Assembly (NCBI RefSeq): GCF_014646515.1
Contig: NZ_BMNK01000003.1
Location: forward strand, 515,456-579,455
Length of the DNA: 64,000 nt
Reading direction: 5' to 3'
Source of the DNA: Nonomuraea glycinis
GTDB lineage: Bacteria > Actinomycetota > Actinomycetes > Streptosporangiales > Streptosporangiaceae
Of the stretch, positions 8,501 to 17,600 are shown one piece after another. The first letter of the stretch is position 1; every line of letters begins with the position of its first letter. Below the pieces are notes generated by a model. It was not told the DNA's origin, ran no database searches, and saw nothing but the letters and a program-made list of their open reading frames with translations. The translations under genes and the position numbers were made by a program.

Positions 8501-9523
8501 TCACGCAGTGGGGTCGACGATCACCTTGCCCACGGCACCGTTCTGCGCGGCGAGGTGCGCCGCGGCGGTCTCGGCCAGCGGGAAGCGGATCACCGGCAGC
8601 CCGTGCTCCTCGCCCACGCCCATCGCGCCGTCCAGCACCGCCGCCGTGACGTCGTCGGCCGCGCCCGCCATCCGCGCCATCCGCTCGTCGGTGGACAAGG
8701 CCAGGAGAAAGTGGAACCGGGTGTCGAGCCCGATGTTCTGCAGGATGTTCAGCTCCACCTTGGGGTTGTCGTCGTTGTAGACCGCGATCGTGCCGCTGTT
8801 CTTGAGCACCGCCAGGTCGACGTCGAGGTTCTCCGCCACGGCGACCTCGACGACGACGTCCACGCCGTCCTGCGCCACCGCGCGGATCTCGGCCACCGGG
8901 TCGCCCTCGCGGTAGTTGACCACATGGTGCGCGCCGGCCGCAGTGGCCAGTGCCGCCTTCTCCGGCCCGCTGACCGTGGTGATCACGGTCGCGCCGGCCC
9001 AGCGGGCGAGCTGGATCGTGGCGTGCCCGACCGCGCCCGCGCCGCCGGTGACCAGCACGGTAAAGCCGTCCAGCGCCTTGGGAGCCAGACGCCGCGGGGC
9101 GCCCTCGGCGACGGTGAGCGCCCGGTGCGCGGTGAGCGCGGGTATTCCGAGCGCTGCGCCCACCTCGAACGACGCGTTCTCCGGCAGTGGCCACACCTTG
9201 GACGTGGGCAGGACCGTGAGCTCCTGGGCGGTGCCGGTGTTGTAGCCGAGCCCCGCCGACATCACCCACACCCGGTCGCCGGGCGCGAACGTCTCGACGC
9301 CCGGACCGACCGCGTCGATCACGCCGCCGGCGTCATGGTGCGGGGTCACCTCGAGATAGGGCATCGGCCACTCGGAGCTGGAGGGTGCCCTCCAGTCGGT
9401 CGGGTTGACGCCGGAGGCGTGGATGCGGATGCGGACCTCGCCGGGTCCGGGCTCGGGCACGTCACGCTCGATGAGCTTCAGGACGGAGGGATCACCGATC
9501 TCGCGGTACACGATGGCTTTCAT
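8501..9523 (-). CDS. NADP-dependent MDR-family oxidoreductase (quinone reductase-like)
   Basis: A 340-residue medium-chain dehydrogenase/reductase without the structural-zinc cysteines of classic alcohol dehydrogenases. The GroES-like N-domain carries GVNPTDWRAP and HHDAGGVIDAVGPGVE. The cofactor domain has VLVTGGAGAVGHATIQLARWAGA and ends in GAVGKVIVDP, typical of zeta-crystallin-like quinone reductases. I prefer the third in-frame ATG (9523, MKAIVYREIG) because the preceding ATGGAG supplies a GGAG ribosome-binding site. ATG at 9535 is the longest form. It lies 82 bp beyond the end of the NADP oxidoreductase gene on the same strand. Confidence 0.88.
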   Translation of the reverse strand: MKAIVYREIGDPSVLKLIERDVPEPGPGEVRIRIHASGVNPTDWRAPSSSEWPMPYLEVTPHHDAGGVIDAVGPGVETFAPGDRVWVMSAGLGYNTGTAQELTVLPTSKVWPLPENASFEVGAALGIPALTAHRALTVAEGAPRRLAPKALDGFTVLVTGGAGAVGHATIQLARWAGATVITTVSGPEKAALATAAGAHHVVNYREGDPVAEIRAVAQDGVDVVVEVAVAENLDVDLAVLKNSGTIAVYNDDNPKVELNILQNIGLDTRFHFLLALSTDERMARMAGAADDVTAAVLDGAMGVGEEHGLPVIRFPLAETAAAHLAAQNGAVGKVIVDPTA

Positions 9524-9605
9524 CTTCATCTCCATGATGGCGTGACAGTGGCCGGGCGGTCTCCTCAGGAGTCGTCCGCCTCGATGGCGAACGAGAAGCC
9601 GTGGT

Positions 9606-10307
9606 TCAGGCGTTCGGGCGTTGGGCCGCCGCCAGCGCCGCGCGGATCGTCTCGGCGCTCGTCGGCCCGCCGGGGTCCTCCGCGGTCTTGTTCTGCGGGT
9701 CCTTGAAATACAACCCGACGTAGGCCGGGGTGTCGCGCTGGAAGCGCCAGCTGTCGGCGAGAGATCCGGTGTCGAGGGCGTCGAAGCCGATCAGGTCGAG
9801 CAGCTGGGTGGCGGCGGCCTTCGCGTCCGTCGCGTCGCCGGCGATCGGCAGGACCGAACGATCGGGTGAGCCCGCCGGGCGGGCCAGTGAGGTCAGGTGG
9901 TTGACCCAGATGTTGTTGAACGCCTTGACGATCTTGCTGTCCGGCAGGTGCCGCTGGAGCAGCTCGCTGGTCGTGACCTCTTCAGCGTCCAGTTCCGCGA
10001 TCGAGCCGTCGCGGTCGGGATAGTAGTTGGCCGTGTCGAGGACGACCTTGCCGGCCAGTGGCGCCACCGGGACCTGGCGGTAGTTCTTCAACGGGATGGT
10101 GACCACGACCCAGTCCCCGGCGGCCGCCGCTTCCGCCGGGGTGGCGGCGCGAGCCTGTGGTCCCAGCTCCGCGACCAGGTCGGCGAGGGTTTCCGGGCCG
10201 CGGGAGTTGCTGAGGACGACGTTGAGGCCGGCGTCGACGGCGAGGCGGGCGAGGGCGCCGCCGATCTTTCCGCTGCCGATGAGTCCGAGGGTGGGCTGGT
10301 GTGACAT
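9606..10307 (-). CDS. F420-dependent NADP reductase-like oxidoreductase
   Basis: A 233-residue protein with a single N-terminal Rossmann motif, LGLIGSGKIGGALARLA, followed by NSRGPETLADLVAELG and VVVTIPLKNYRQVP. This is the signature of the Fno/YrpG-like family that moves hydride between NADP and F420 or related substrates. AGGAGG just upstream fixes the ATG at 10307, although the frame stays open further upstream. It diverges from a TetR gene over a 90-bp region with two identical-type operators, so this gene is the likely target of that repressor. Confidence 0.9.
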   Translation of the reverse strand: MSHQPTLGLIGSGKIGGALARLAVDAGLNVVLSNSRGPETLADLVAELGPQARAATPAEAAAAGDWVVVTIPLKNYRQVPVAPLAGKVVLDTANYYPDRDGSIAELDAEEVTTSELLQRHLPDSKIVKAFNNIWVNHLTSLARPAGSPDRSVLPIAGDATDAKAAATQLLDLIGFDALDTGSLADSWRFQRDTPAYVGLYFKDPQNKTAEDPGGPTSAETIRAALAAAQRPNA

Positions 10308-10325
10308 GGCTGGACCTCCTAGAAT

Positions 10326-10373
10326 CGGGACGGGCGTCCCGGTTGCTCTGAAATATACGGGATGGTCGTCCCG
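10326..10373. promoter_or_regulatory. Twin TetR-type operators
   Basis: Two 16-bp inverted repeats, CGGGACGGGCGTCCCG (10326-10341) and CGGGATGGTCGTCCCG (10358-10373), share the consensus CGGGAYGGKCGTCCCG. Their centres are 32 bp apart, about three helical turns. They fill the gap between the divergent oxidoreductase and TetR genes, as expected for a repressor that controls both. Confidence 0.8.
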
Positions 10374-10397
10374 TTTGTCGATAGAGGGGTGTGGATC

Positions 10398-10946
10398 ATG
10401 TCGGACGAACGCGCGCCGCGGGCCGACGCGCGACGTAACCGGGCACGCGTGCTGGAGGTGGCGGCCGAGGTGTTCGCCACCGAGGGCCTTTCCGTGCCCG
10501 TACACGAGATCGCCCGCCGCGCCGGGGTCGGCACCGGCACGGTGAGCCGCCACTTCCCGACGAAGGAAGATCTCCTCATCGCGATCATGTCCACCCGGCT
10601 GGTGAAGCTCACCGCCGAAGCCGACGAACTCGCCCGCCACGAAGATCCCGCCACCGCCTTCTTCGCCCTCTTCACCTCCCTGGTACGAGCGGGGGCGGCC
10701 GACTGCGGGCTGGCCGAGCTGGCCGGCACCGACCGCCGGCTGGACGCCATCGGCGAACGCGCCGGCGCCGACCTGTGCGGCCGCCTGCACGAACTGCTCG
10801 CCGCCGCCCAGAAATCGGGTGACGTGCGCGCCGATGTCGGCTACGCCGACATCAGGGCACTGATGTCGGCGTGCATGGCCAGGAAGGAAGACCCGCTGGA
10901 ACCGATCCTCGCCGTCGTCACCGACGGACTGCGCAAGAGGTCCTGA
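10398..10946 (+). CDS. TetR family transcriptional regulator
   Basis: A 182-residue repressor. The HTH reads RARVLEVAAEVFATEGLSVP followed by VHEIARRAGVGTGTVSRHFPTKEDLL, and the short C-terminal ligand domain ends at RKRS. GAGGGG at 10384-10389 supports ATG 10398; an upstream in-frame GTG would place the operator inside the gene. It is divergent from the F420/NADP oxidoreductase gene and separated from it by twin palindromes, so it probably represses itself and that gene. The inducer is unknown. Confidence 0.92.
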   Translation: MSDERAPRADARRNRARVLEVAAEVFATEGLSVPVHEIARRAGVGTGTVSRHFPTKEDLLIAIMSTRLVKLTAEADELARHEDPATAFFALFTSLVRAGAADCGLAELAGTDRRLDAIGERAGADLCGRLHELLAAAQKSGDVRADVGYADIRALMSACMARKEDPLEPILAVVTDGLRKRS

Positions 10947-11011
10947 CAGACAGATCAGCGGACGTGGGCGTACACTCATCGGCTGCTGGATGAGGCGGAA
11001 AGGCGGTAACG

Positions 11012-11740
11012 GTGCTGTTGACCCGGCTGGAGGCTCTTCGTCTGCCCAGCGGCTGGTCCGGCGCTCTGCCTCCGGTGCGTCATCTGGTCGAGCATGGGCT
11101 GGCCCTCACCCGCCCGGTCACCTTCCTGGTGGGTGAGAACGGGTCGGGGAAGTCGACCTTGGTCGAGGCCATCGCCGATGTGTGCGGCATCAACTCCGAG
11201 GGCGGCAAGGCAGGGACCAAATACTCCTCGACCGGCGAGCGCACCCCGCTCGGCGAGGTTCTTGACGCTGAGCTCACCACGACGGGACTGCGCCTCCTCC
11301 ATGGTCCTCGCACCCGGCGGCGCGCGTTCTTCTTCCGCGCCGAAACGCTGTTCAACCTCGGACGGAACGTTTCCGGGATGCACGGATTCTGGGAAGACGA
11401 TCTTACGGAGCAGTCTCACGGCGAGGGGTTCTTCACCGTTCTGGAACGCATGGTGTCCGGGCCGGGGCTCTATCTGATGGACGAGCCCGAGGCCGCGCTG
11501 TCGTTCCAGTCGTGCGTGCGACTGGTCGCCCTCATGAATCGCGTCGCGGGCGAGGGCGGCCAGATCGTCTGTGCCACCCATTCGCCGATCCTCGCAAGTC
11601 TGCCAGGTGCTCAGATCATCGAACTGGGCGAGGACGGCATGCACCCGGCGGAGTGGGAGAACCTCCAGTTGGTCGACCACTGGCGCCGGTTCATGGCCAA
11701 GCCGGACTTCTACCTGCGGTACGCCTTGGACGCCGATTGA
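11012..11740 (+). CDS. AAA family ATPase (small ABC/SMC-like)
   Basis: A 242-residue cytoplasmic ATPase. Walker A is VGENGSGKST (about residues 40-49), a degenerate signature region follows, Walker B is GLYLMDEPEAALS, and the H-loop-like segment is IVCATHSPILASL. These are the features of the stand-alone YbjD/RecF-like AAA_23 ATPases. There is no membrane segment or permease partner. GTG at 11012 is preceded by AAAGG at about 8 bases. Neighbours give no firm clue. The role is unknown; related proteins are often misnamed ABC transporters. Confidence 0.85.
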   Translation: MLLTRLEALRLPSGWSGALPPVRHLVEHGLALTRPVTFLVGENGSGKSTLVEAIADVCGINSEGGKAGTKYSSTGERTPLGEVLDAELTTTGLRLLHGPRTRRRAFFFRAETLFNLGRNVSGMHGFWEDDLTEQSHGEGFFTVLERMVSGPGLYLMDEPEAALSFQSCVRLVALMNRVAGEGGQIVCATHSPILASLPGAQIIELGEDGMHPAEWENLQLVDHWRRFMAKPDFYLRYALDAD

Positions 11741-11837
11741 GGCAGGGACGTCGGTCTCACACCGTCGTGCGGTGCGCCGTGACGGGGCCCTTGACAAGGT
11801 GCTGCGGGTTTGAAAACTTCCTTTACAGATCATTCGT

Positions 11838-11851
11838 TGACAACGTTGTCA
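11838..11851. promoter_or_regulatory. LacI/GalR-type operator upstream of the GH92 gene
   Basis: TGACAACGTTGTCA is a perfect 14-bp palindrome with the central CG typical of LacI-family sugar repressors. It lies 69 bp before the mannosidase start and overlaps a TTGACA hexamer (11837-11842). No LacI-family gene is in the window, so the regulator would act from elsewhere. Confidence 0.75.
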
Positions 11852-11919
11852 TAAGCCTGCCCCCCAGCCGCCTTCGTGATGCTGCTCACCTGGCTGAACG
11901 CACGAGAGGTCCCCCCACC

Positions 11920-14900
11920 ATGAAGCACCCTCCCCCACGAGCTCTCCTGACCGCGCTCTTATCCGCCGTCGTCGCCCTGGCCCTCGCCGCCCCCGCGACC
12001 GCCGCGCTGACCAGCGGGGCGGGGCCGGATCCGGTCCCCAACCCCGGCCCGTCCGGCACCCCCTCCCCCGGCCCGTCCCACAGCCCGCTTCCCGACCCGA
12101 GACAGACCGAGGAGGCCCCCTCGGTGGCGGCTGAGCAGCGCGCGGCGCAGGACGGGCAGGCGCTGGCGCGGGACGAGGGCGCCGCCTTCCTGTCCTCCTT
12201 CGAGACCGGAGACCCGCAGCCGACCTGGACCGACACGGTTGAGACCAACGCGCGGGGCGTCAAGAAGGCCGCGAACGTCACCGGCGTCATGATCGGCGGC
12301 ATCGAGGGCAGCATCTCCGACCAGATCACCCGGATCGACGTCAGCGGCGAGTACGCGGCCAACGGTGAGGTGAAGGAGCACCTGGCCGACACCGACGCGA
12401 ACACCAAGTGGCTGGTGTTCACCGGCACGGCCTGGGCGCAGTACGCCCTGGTCGCCCCGGTCGTGGTCAAGCACTACGCGCTGACCTCCGCCGACGACGT
12501 GCCCCAGCGCGACCCCCGCGACTGGCAGCTCCAGGGCTCGCAGGACGGCCAGAGCTGGACCACCCTGGACACCCGGACCGGCGAGACGTTCACCGAGCGC
12601 CACCAGCGCAAGGAGTACCGCTTCGACAACACCACCGCCTACGCCCACTACCGGCTGAACATCACTCGCATCGGCAGCGGCTCCACCCTGCAGCTGGCCG
12701 AGTGGGAGCTGTCGGACGGCCAGGGCCCCCGGCCGCCGAGCGACATGCGCAGCCGGCTGAGCGACGGGCCGCCGAGCGGTGGTTACGTCTCCAAGCCGCG
12801 CTCCGGCTTCTCCGGCTCCAAGGCCTTCAAGTACGAGGGCAGCACCACCGAGAAGACCGGCGGCCACTCCACCAACAAGGTCTTCGAGGTGGACATCCCG
12901 GTCACCTCCGGGATGGAGCTGTCGTACGTGCTCTTCCCCCAGTTCACCGCGGCCGACCTGCGCTACCCCAGCACGTACGCCTCGGTGGACCTGGCCTTCA
13001 GCGACGGCACCTACCTCAGCGACCTCAAGGCCGTCGACCAGCACGGGGTCCGGCTGACGCCCCGCGCGCAGGGCGAGTCCAAGACCCTGTACGTGGACCA
13101 GTGGAACTACAAGCACGCCGAGATCGGCAAGGTCGCCAAGGGCAAGCGGATCAGCCGCATCCTGGTGGCCTACGACTCCGCCGAGGGAGAGGCCGGGTTC
13201 CGCGGCTGGGTGGACGACATCAAGCTCGTCGCCGAGCGCAAGCGGCAGCCGTACGAGGGCCGTAGGACGCGCGGCGACGAGCGGCCGTCGCAGCATGTGA
13301 TCACCACCCGGGGCACCCACTCCACGGGCGGGTTCTCGCGCGGGAACAACTTCCCGGCCACCGCCGTGCCGCACGGGTTCAACTTCTGGACGCCGATGAC
13401 CAACGCCGAGGCGACGAACTGGCTGTACGAGTACCACCGCGACAACAACGCGGCCAACCTGCCCCGGATCGAGGCGTTCACCGCCAGCCACGAGCCCAGC
13501 CCGTGGATGGGCGACCGGCAGACGTTCCAGTTCATGCCGTCGGCGGCCGAAGGGGTGCCGGACCCGGCCCGGGCCGCCCGCGCGCTGCCCTTCCGGCACG
13601 AGCGGGAGGTCGCGCAGCCGCACCTGTACGGGGTCACCTTCGACAACGGGCTGAAGACCGAGATCGCGCCGGCGGATCACGCGGCGCTGGCCCGCTTCAC
13701 CTTCCCCGGCTCCTCCGCCAAGCTGATCTTCGACAACGTCGACGACAGCGGCGGCCTGACCCTGGACACCGCCGGCGGCGTGGTGACGGGCTACTCCGAC
13801 GTGCGCAGCGACCTGTCCAACGGCGCCAGCCGGATGTTCTACTACGCCGTCTTCGACCGTCCCGTCACCGGCGGCGGCAAGCTGACCGGCCAGGGCCGCG
13901 ACAACGTGCTGGGCTACCTGGCCTTCGACGCCGGGCAGGCGCGCACGGTCACCATGCGGATCGCGTCCTCGCTGATCAGCGTCGAGCAGGCCAGGAAGAA
14001 CCTGGAGCTGGAGATCAGCGCCTCCGACACGCTGGAGAAGGTCAGCGAGCGGGCGGCCGGCGCCTGGGACGCCAAGCTGGGCGTCATCGAGGTCGAGGGG
14101 GCGAGCAAGGACCAGTTGGTCACGCTCTACTCCAACCTGTACCGGCTGTTCCTGTATCCCAACTCCGGCTTCGAGAACACCGGCACCAAGAACGCGCCGG
14201 TGTACAAGCACGCCGTGCAGTCGGCCACCAGCACCCCGCCCAGCACCCCCACCGAGACGGGGGCGAAGATCGCGGACGGAAAGGTGTACGTCAACAACGG
14301 CTTCTGGGACACCTACCGCACCACCTGGCCCGCGTACGCGCTGCTCACCCCCAAGGCGGCCGGCGAGATGGTCGACGGCTTCGTCCGGCAGTACGAGGAC
14401 GGCGGCTGGATCGCGCGCTGGTCGTCGCCGGGGTACGCCGATCTGATGGTCGGCACCAGCTCCGACGTCGCCTTCGCCGACGCCCACCTGAAGGGGATCA
14501 AGGGCTTCGACGCCGCGACCGCCTACCAGGCCGCGCTCAAGAACGCCACGGTCACCCCGACCACCCGCCACGTGGGCCGCAAGGGCCTGTCCACCTCCGC
14601 CTTCCTCGGCTACACGAGCATCGAGTCGACCGGCGAGGCGATGTCGTGGGCGATGGACGGCTACATCAACGACTTCGGCATCGCGAACATGGCCAAGTCG
14701 CTGGCCGAGCGCGCCAAGGGCGCGCAGCGCGCCCGCTACCTGGAGGAGCACGAGTACTTCCGCAACCGGGCGCTCAACTACGTGCACATGTACGACCCGG
14801 CGGTCCGCTTCTTCCAGGGCCGCAACGCCGACGGCTCCTTCCGTAACAGGCCGGGCGCCTACGACCCGCGCACCTGGGGCTTCGACTACACCGAGACCAA

Positions 14901-16710
14901 CGGCTGGAACATGGCCTTCCACGTCCCGCAGGACGGCCGCGGCCTGGCCAACCTGTACGGCGGCGCGGACAAACTGGCCGACAAACTGGACGCCTTCTTC
15001 GCCACCCCGGAGACGGCGACGTTCCCCGGCTCGTACACCGGGGTCATCCACGAGATGCGCGAGGCCCGCGACGTCCGGATGGGACAGTACGGGCACAGCA
15101 ACCAGCCCTCGCACCACATCCCGTACATGTACAACTTCACCGGACAGCCGTGGAAGACCCAGGCCAGGGTCCGCGAGGCGCTGTCGCGGCTGTACGTGGG
15201 CAGCGAGATCGGCCAGGGCTACCCGGGCGACGAGGACAACGGCGAGATGTCGGCCTGGCAGGTCTTCGGCGCGCTGGGCTTCTACCCGCTGCAGATGGGC
15301 AGCCCCACCTACGCGATCGGCTCCCCGCTGTTCACCAAGGCCACGATCCGGCTGGAGAACGGCAAGAAGCTGGTGATCAAGGCCAACGGCAACAGCGACC
15401 GCAACGTCTACGTGCAGGGGCTCAAGGTCAACGGCAGGTCGTACGACAAGACGTACCTCCCCCACGACCTGATCGCGAACGGCGGCGAGCTGGTGTTCGC
15501 GATGGGGCCGAAGCCGTCGCGCTGGGGCACCGGCAGGGACGCCGCGCCGCCGTCGATCACCGACGGCGACCGGATCGCCGAGCCGCTGCGTGACGTGACC
15601 GGGCCGGGGCGCGGCACCGCGACCGGGTTCGGCGGCGCCGACGTGAGCGCGCTGTTCGACAACGACTCGACCACCCAGGCGACGCTGCCCGAGTGGGTCC
15701 AGTACACCTTCCCCGAGGCCGAACAGGCGAGCTTCTACACCCTCACCTCCGGCGCCGGCGAGCTCGCCGGGAACCCGACCGGCTGGGTGCTGGAGGGCCT
15801 CACCAGGGGCAACGTGTGGAAGGCGATCGACAAGCGGACGGAGGAGAGCTTCCAGTGGGCGCGGCAGACCCGCCCCTTCAAGATCCACAGCCCTGGTGCG
15901 TACGAGCAGTACCGGATCAGGTTCACCGGCGGCACATCCCCGATCTCGCCGACCTCGCTGGCCGAGATCGAGCTGCTGACGCATGAGCCGCCCGCCACCT
16001 CGTCGCTGCTCATCGAGTCCGCCGCGGTCTTCGGCGGGGCCGGTGAGACCGTGACGCTCCTGGTGACGGTGGCGAACCACGACACCCGGCCCGCCTCCGG
16101 GCGGCTGACCGCGACCGCACCGCAGGGCTGGACCGTCCAGCCCGCCTCCGCCGCCTTCGGACCCATCGCGCCGGGTGAGTCCCGACGCGTGCAGTTCCGG
16201 GTGACGGTGCCGGCGACGGTGAGTCCCGGCAGCCATCCGATCCAGCTCACCTCCGGGTCGGCGAGCGGGCGGGCGCCAGTGACGGTGCTCGGCGACACCG
16301 TGCAGTTCACGCCCGGCACCCCGGCCGAGGCGCCCTGGCTGCTGGAGGCGGGCGCGTCCCAGCTCGACGGCGAGGTGCACGACGGACGGGCCAGGTTCAC
16401 CGACGGCGACAGCCACGCCACCTACCGGTTCGCGCTGCCGGCCGAGGTGACCGGGGGGTCGCTGACGCTGGACATCGGCAACCAGTTCCTGGTCCAGGTC
16501 TCGGCCGACAACCAGACCTGGCGGACCGTCCTGCAAGAGGACGCCAACGTGCGCGACCTGTCCAACCGCCAGGAGCGCACGCTCGACCTCGCCGAACTGC
16601 GCGGTGCGGCCGGGACGTTCTACCTGCGCATCAAGGACAGCCAGCCGCAGGACGGCTGGGGTGCGTGGCTGGCCAGAGTACGGCTGGAGCTGCGCCGCCA
16701 GGCGGGCTGA
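11920..16710 (+). CDS. Secreted GH92 family alpha-mannosidase with carbohydrate-binding domains
   Basis: A 1596-residue exported glycosidase. The signal peptide is MKHPPPRALLTALLSAVVAL with an ALAAPATA cleavage region, followed by a Pro/Ser linker. Next come an F5/8-type C-like domain (about residues 110-270), a second beta domain, and the GH92 catalytic region (about 460-1200). The latter carries GFWDTYRTTWPAYALL, the IHEM glutamate (about residue 1046) and the GYPGDEDNGEMSAW acidic cluster (about 1100) that binds Ca2+ and the water. Another F5/8-like domain, a NEW3-type domain and a terminal beta domain follow. GH92 enzymes are Ca2+-dependent exo-alpha-mannosidases acting on glycans. ATG 11920 is chosen because it begins the signal peptide. 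Confidence 0.93.
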   Translation: MKHPPPRALLTALLSAVVALALAAPATAALTSGAGPDPVPNPGPSGTPSPGPSHSPLPDPRQTEEAPSVAAEQRAAQDGQALARDEGAAFLSSFETGDPQPTWTDTVETNARGVKKAANVTGVMIGGIEGSISDQITRIDVSGEYAANGEVKEHLADTDANTKWLVFTGTAWAQYALVAPVVVKHYALTSADDVPQRDPRDWQLQGSQDGQSWTTLDTRTGETFTERHQRKEYRFDNTTAYAHYRLNITRIGSGSTLQLAEWELSDGQGPRPPSDMRSRLSDGPPSGGYVSKPRSGFSGSKAFKYEGSTTEKTGGHSTNKVFEVDIPVTSGMELSYVLFPQFTAADLRYPSTYASVDLAFSDGTYLSDLKAVDQHGVRLTPRAQGESKTLYVDQWNYKHAEIGKVAKGKRISRILVAYDSAEGEAGFRGWVDDIKLVAERKRQPYEGRRTRGDERPSQHVITTRGTHSTGGFSRGNNFPATAVPHGFNFWTPMTNAEATNWLYEYHRDNNAANLPRIEAFTASHEPSPWMGDRQTFQFMPSAAEGVPDPARAARALPFRHEREVAQPHLYGVTFDNGLKTEIAPADHAALARFTFPGSSAKLIFDNVDDSGGLTLDTAGGVVTGYSDVRSDLSNGASRMFYYAVFDRPVTGGGKLTGQGRDNVLGYLAFDAGQARTVTMRIASSLISVEQARKNLELEISASDTLEKVSERAAGAWDAKLGVIEVEGASKDQLVTLYSNLYRLFLYPNSGFENTGTKNAPVYKHAVQSATSTPPSTPTETGAKIADGKVYVNNGFWDTYRTTWPAYALLTPKAAGEMVDGFVRQYEDGGWIARWSSPGYADLMVGTSSDVAFADAHLKGIKGFDAATAYQAALKNATVTPTTRHVGRKGLSTSAFLGYTSIESTGEAMSWAMDGYINDFGIANMAKSLAERAKGAQRARYLEEHEYFRNRALNYVHMYDPAVRFFQGRNADGSFRNRPGAYDPRTWGFDYTETNGWNMAFHVPQDGRGLANLYGGADKLADKLDAFFATPETATFPGSYTGVIHEMREARDVRMGQYGHSNQPSHHIPYMYNFTGQPWKTQARVREALSRLYVGSEIGQGYPGDEDNGEMSAWQVFGALGFYPLQMGSPTYAIGSPLFTKATIRLENGKKLVIKANGNSDRNVYVQGLKVNGRSYDKTYLPHDLIANGGELVFAMGPKPSRWGTGRDAAPPSITDGDRIAEPLRDVTGPGRGTATGFGGADVSALFDNDSTTQATLPEWVQYTFPEAEQASFYTLTSGAGELAGNPTGWVLEGLTRGNVWKAIDKRTEESFQWARQTRPFKIHSPGAYEQYRIRFTGGTSPISPTSLAEIELLTHEPPATSSLLIESAAVFGGAGETVTLLVTVANHDTRPASGRLTATAPQGWTVQPASAAFGPIAPGESRRVQFRVTVPATVSPGSHPIQLTSGSASGRAPVTVLGDTVQFTPGTPAEAPWLLEAGASQLDGEVHDGRARFTDGDSHATYRFALPAEVTGGSLTLDIGNQFLVQVSADNQTWRTVLQEDANVRDLSNRQERTLDLAELRGAAGTFYLRIKDSQPQDGWGAWLARVRLELRRQAG

Positions 16711-16728
16711 GCCGGTGTGAGATCGTGA

Positions 16729-16757
16729 GCCGGTGTCCTGCGTGACAGGGCACCGGC
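16729..16757. terminator. Bidirectional terminator hairpin after the mannosidase gene
   Basis: GCCGGTGTCCTG (16729-16740) and CAGGGCACCGGC (16746-16757) pair at 11 of 12 positions with a 5-nt loop. The hairpin sits between the convergent mannosidase and MerR genes and could stop both transcripts. Confidence 0.6.
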
Positions 16758-16765
16758 CACCCTCG

Positions 16766-17119
16766 TCAGCGGTCTCGGGCCTCGTTGATGCGCAGCGCCT
16801 CGGCGAGCTGGTCTTCCAAGATGATGATCCGGCAGGCGGCTTCCACGGGCGTGCCCTGGTCGACGAGCTCCCGGGCTCGGGCCGCGAGACGGAGCTGGTA
16901 GCGAGAGTAGCGACGGTGACCGCCGCCGGAACGGAGCGGCTCGATCAGCTTGGCGGCGCCCAGAGCTCGCAGGAACGTGGGAGTGACCTGGAGCATCTCC
17001 GCGGCCGTGCCCATGCTGTAGGCGGGGTAATCCTCGTCGTCGAACCGGTCTTCGGCACTGACCGCGGTGCCGGCGGGAGCGTGCCTGTCGCCGCCGGCTG
17101 CTGAGCGGGTTTGCGCCAT
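16766..17119 (-). CDS. Small MerR family transcriptional regulator
   Basis: A 117-residue protein. After a charged N-terminus comes a MerR winged helix (YSMGTAAEMLQVTPTFLRAL, then AAKLIEPLRSGGGHRRYSRYQL), followed by a short coiled coil (CRIIILEDQLAEALRINEA). There is no C-terminal effector domain, as in stand-alone stress-type MerR proteins of actinobacteria. GAAAGG precedes the ATG at 17119. A 26-bp perfect GC palindrome lies 24 bp upstream of the start. Target and signal are unknown. Confidence 0.87.
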   Translation of the reverse strand: MAQTRSAAGGDRHAPAGTAVSAEDRFDDEDYPAYSMGTAAEMLQVTPTFLRALGAAKLIEPLRSGGGHRRYSRYQLRLAARARELVDQGTPVEAACRIIILEDQLAEALRINEARDR

Positions 17120-17600
17120 AGATGCCTTTCTTCACGCGAACAGGGGGCCCCGGCGTGCGCCGGGGCCCCGAAGAGGTTCAAACACCATCTATCGGCCAGT
17201 TGGCCGACTTACCATCTTCCGCGTCCGCCGTACTCAGCGGTGTCGCGGGATCTTGGATGCGTAACCGTAGACCACCGTCCTATCTGTGGAGCTGCGGTGC
17301 CCGCGCGGCGAAACTCGGCCGGCGAGCGACACTGATGGCGTTCAACGCTCCCTTCTTCGTATCTGCTGAAACCGCTGTCCAACTTCACCTTCGGCAGCGC
17401 GTCCACGGTCTGGGCCCCTTGCCACTGCGCTGGCCCTTCTCGTCCGACCTTCTGCCTAAACTTCCGTCTTTTTCGGGCAGTTCGTCGTGGTGCTTCATCT
17501 TGCTGCCCGTTGTGTTCCTTGCGATGTGAGAAACAATAGCCCCCTCAGCCACCAATGTCTACTCCCGCCACTGCAGATTTTCGACGCCGGCTACGGCGGT
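17120..17600. other. 481-bp gap with a perfect GC palindrome, no convincing gene
   Basis: The stretch between the MerR and GDSL genes holds the palindrome at 17144-17169 and no open frame with clear homology. On the minus strand a 37-codon frame starting MKHHDELPEKDG (about 17496 down) and an adjoining frame reading VDALPKVKLDSGFSRYEEGS (17406 down) are hydrophilic and protein-like in composition. They lie in different frames, so they could be remnants of one small gene. I cannot assign a function. Confidence 0.4.
17144..17169. repeat. Perfect 26-bp GC palindrome
   Basis: GGGGCCCCGGCG (17144-17155) and CGCCGGGGCCCC (17158-17169) are exact inverted repeats with a 2-nt loop. Placed 24 bp upstream of the minus-strand MerR start, it may be a 5' leader structure or the terminator of an upstream minus-strand unit. 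Confidence 0.8.

Noticed and set aside
11959..16536. A minus-strand open frame of about 1500 codons opposite the mannosidase gene
   Set aside because: It is a product of high GC at third codon positions. The plus-strand frame has a signal peptide and GH92 motifs, while the minus reading is low-complexity Gly/Arg/Val without any family.
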